DNA from: an uncultured Pseudomonas sp.
GTDB taxonomy: Bacteria; Pseudomonadota; Gammaproteobacteria; Pseudomonadales; Pseudomonadaceae
Reading direction: 5' to 3'
DNA: 19,587 bases
Assembly (NCBI GenBank): GCA_946886875.1
Contig: CAMPJN010000020.1
Span: forward strand, 1-19,587
This document shows positions 18,382 to 19,587 of this stretch, piece after piece. The position numbers and the translations under genes were made by a program. A model generated the notes under the pieces. That model was not told where the DNA came from and ran no database searches. It worked only from the letters and a program-made list of their open reading frames with translations. The first letter of the stretch is position 1, and the number at the start of each line of letters is the position of its first letter.

Positions 18382-19581
18382 ATGAAGTCGGTCGAAGAGC
18401 AGTTGGCGCTGATCAAGCGCGGTGCGGAAGAGGTCTTGGTTGAGGCCGAGTTGGTTGAAAAGCTCAAGCGTGGTCAGCCGCTACGTATAAAGGCGGGCTT
18501 CGATCCGACCGCGCCGGATCTGCACCTCGGGCATACCGTGCTTATTAATAAGCTTCGGCAGTTCCAGGAGCTGGGGCATCAGGTGATTTTCCTGATCGGT
18601 GACTTCACTGGCATGATCGGCGATCCGAGCGGCAAGAGCGCCACTCGTCCACCTTTAACCCGCGAGCAGGTATTGGAGAACGCCGAGACCTACAAGACTC
18701 AGGTATTCAAGATTCTCGATCCGGAAAAAACCGAGGTGGCTTTCAACTCCACCTGGATGGACAAGCTGACCCCGGCCGACTTCATCCGCCTGGCTTCGCA
18801 GTACACCGTTGCGCGCATGCTTGAGCGCGATGACTTCAGCAAGCGCTACTCGACCAATCAGCCGATTGCTATCCATGAGTTTCTGTATCCGCTGGTTCAG
18901 GGATATGACTCGGTGGCGCTGCGTGCGGATATCGAGCTTGGTGGTACTGATCAGAAGTTCAACCTGCTGATGGGGCGCGAGCTTCAGCGCTCGTATGGGC
19001 AGTCGTCGCAGTGCATCGTCACGATGCCGTTGCTTGAGGGGCTTGATGGCGTTAAGAAGATGTCCAAATCCCTGGGCAACTATATAGGCATCCAGGAAGC
19101 CCCCGGGGTGATGTACGGCAAGTTGGTATCCATTCCTGATTCGCTGATGTGGCGCTATTTCGAGTTGCTCAGCTTTCGCTCCATGGAAGAAATCGATCAG
19201 CTCAAGAGTGATGTCGAGCGGGGGGCCAACCCGCGGGACATCAAGATCAAGTTGGCCGAAGAGATTGTGGCCCGCTTCCATGGCGAAGAGGCTGCGGCCA
19301 GTGCGCACCGTGCGGCTGGCAATCGTATGAAGGATGGCGAGCTGCCGGAAGATCTCCCTGAGATCGAGGTGGTGGCGTCTGAGGATATGCCTATTGCCGC
19401 TCTGCTGAACAAGGCGGGCTTGGTCAAGAATGCGGCTATGGCGCGTGACCTCTTGGGTTCTGGTGGCGTGCGTGTGGATGGCGAGATGGTCGATCGCTCC
19501 TTTATATGCGGGCTTGGGGCTACCCATGTTTTCCAAGCCGGCAAGAAGGCTTTTGCGCGTATCACGCTGAAGGCGGAATAA
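18382..19581 (+). CDS. tyrS: Tyrosyl-tRNA synthetase (TyrS)
   Basis: Class I aminoacyl-tRNA synthetase that charges tRNA-Tyr. From ATG 18382 it has 399 residues and begins [14 protein letters not shown], as in P. aeruginosa TyrS. It carries the HIGH-type signature HLGH (48-51), the tyrosine-site segments [12 protein letters not shown] (73-84) and [10 protein letters not shown] (185-194), the KMSKS loop (226-230), and an S4 RNA-binding domain from about 337 to the end. It belongs to the TyrZ-like group, with KMSKS rather than KFGKT. A GTG at 18364 would add six residues and is less likely; the ribosome binding site is weak for either. From memory, in P. aeruginosa an rRNA operon follows; here the window stops 6 bases after the gene. 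Confidence 0.96.
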   Translation: MKSVEEQLALIKRGAEEVLVEAELVEKLKRGQPLRIKAGFDPTAPDLHLGHTVLINKLRQFQELGHQVIFLIGDFTGMIGDPSGKSATRPPLTREQVLENAETYKTQVFKILDPEKTEVAFNSTWMDKLTPADFIRLASQYTVARMLERDDFSKRYSTNQPIAIHEFLYPLVQGYDSVALRADIELGGTDQKFNLLMGRELQRSYGQSSQCIVTMPLLEGLDGVKKMSKSLGNYIGIQEAPGVMYGKLVSIPDSLMWRYFELLSFRSMEEIDQLKSDVERGANPRDIKIKLAEEIVARFHGEEAAASAHRAAGNRMKDGELPEDLPEIEVVASEDMPIAALLNKAGLVKNAAMARDLLGSGGVRVDGEMVDRSFICGLGATHVFQAGKKAFARITLKAE

Positions 19582-19587
19582 ACTTTC

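Overview
This window is chromosomal DNA from a gamma-proteobacterium of the genus Pseudomonas. The trp proteins, Vfr/CRP, Coq7, HIT, ArgC, ErpA, AnmK and TyrS all read as close relatives of the P. aeruginosa proteins. From memory, the gene order also follows the trpGDC-vfr ... argC ... erpA-anmK-M23-tyrS block of P. aeruginosa PAO1. The differences from that layout (trpE directly next to trpG, no speD gene, a MITE-like insertion) suggest a non-aeruginosa species. Identity is inferred from gene content only; no rRNA gene lies in the window.

Layout. (1) 2-3979, plus strand: trpE-trpG-trpD-trpC, a compact tryptophan operon with an 11-base gap and two ATGA overlaps, closed by a perfectly symmetric two-way terminator. 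(2) 4033-4677, minus strand: the CRP-family regulator vfr, facing trpC. (3) 4914-5336, plus strand: an OsmC-like protein, divergent from vfr. (4) 5346-6422, minus strand: coq7 and a HIT-domain hydrolase. (5) 6497-7975, plus strand: an AAA ATPase with a GTG start. (6) 8012-8803, minus strand: an SDR oxidoreductase. (7) 8869-9090: a 222-base MITE-like element with 16-base inverted ends and a TTAG target duplication. (8) 9091-10065, minus strand: a zinc-ribbon/DUF805 membrane protein with a pilin-like tail. (9) 12838-10153, minus strand: an operon of hemJ, a nitronate monooxygenase and an exported-looking fold-type III PLP protein. (10) 12974-15587, plus strand: argC, a DUF6776-like coiled-coil membrane protein, a bactofilin, and erpA behind its own promoter, which overlaps a probable IscR box. 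(11) 18179-15662, minus strand: a LysM/M23 peptidoglycan hydrolase and anmK. (12) 18382-19581, plus strand: tyrS.

How the genes work together. Most are core housekeeping functions: tryptophan and arginine biosynthesis, ubiquinone and haem synthesis, Fe-S cluster delivery, cell-wall cutting and recycling, and tRNA charging. The M23-anmK pair joins wall cleavage with reuse of anhydro-MurNAc. The DUF6776-bactofilin pair may be a small membrane-associated scaffold module. I found no CRISPR array, phage, toxin-antitoxin or defence locus. The least ordinary parts are the mobile element that landed on a stop codon and restored it, the pilin-like tail of the DUF805 protein, the exported-looking PLP enzyme, and the IscR-like site before erpA.
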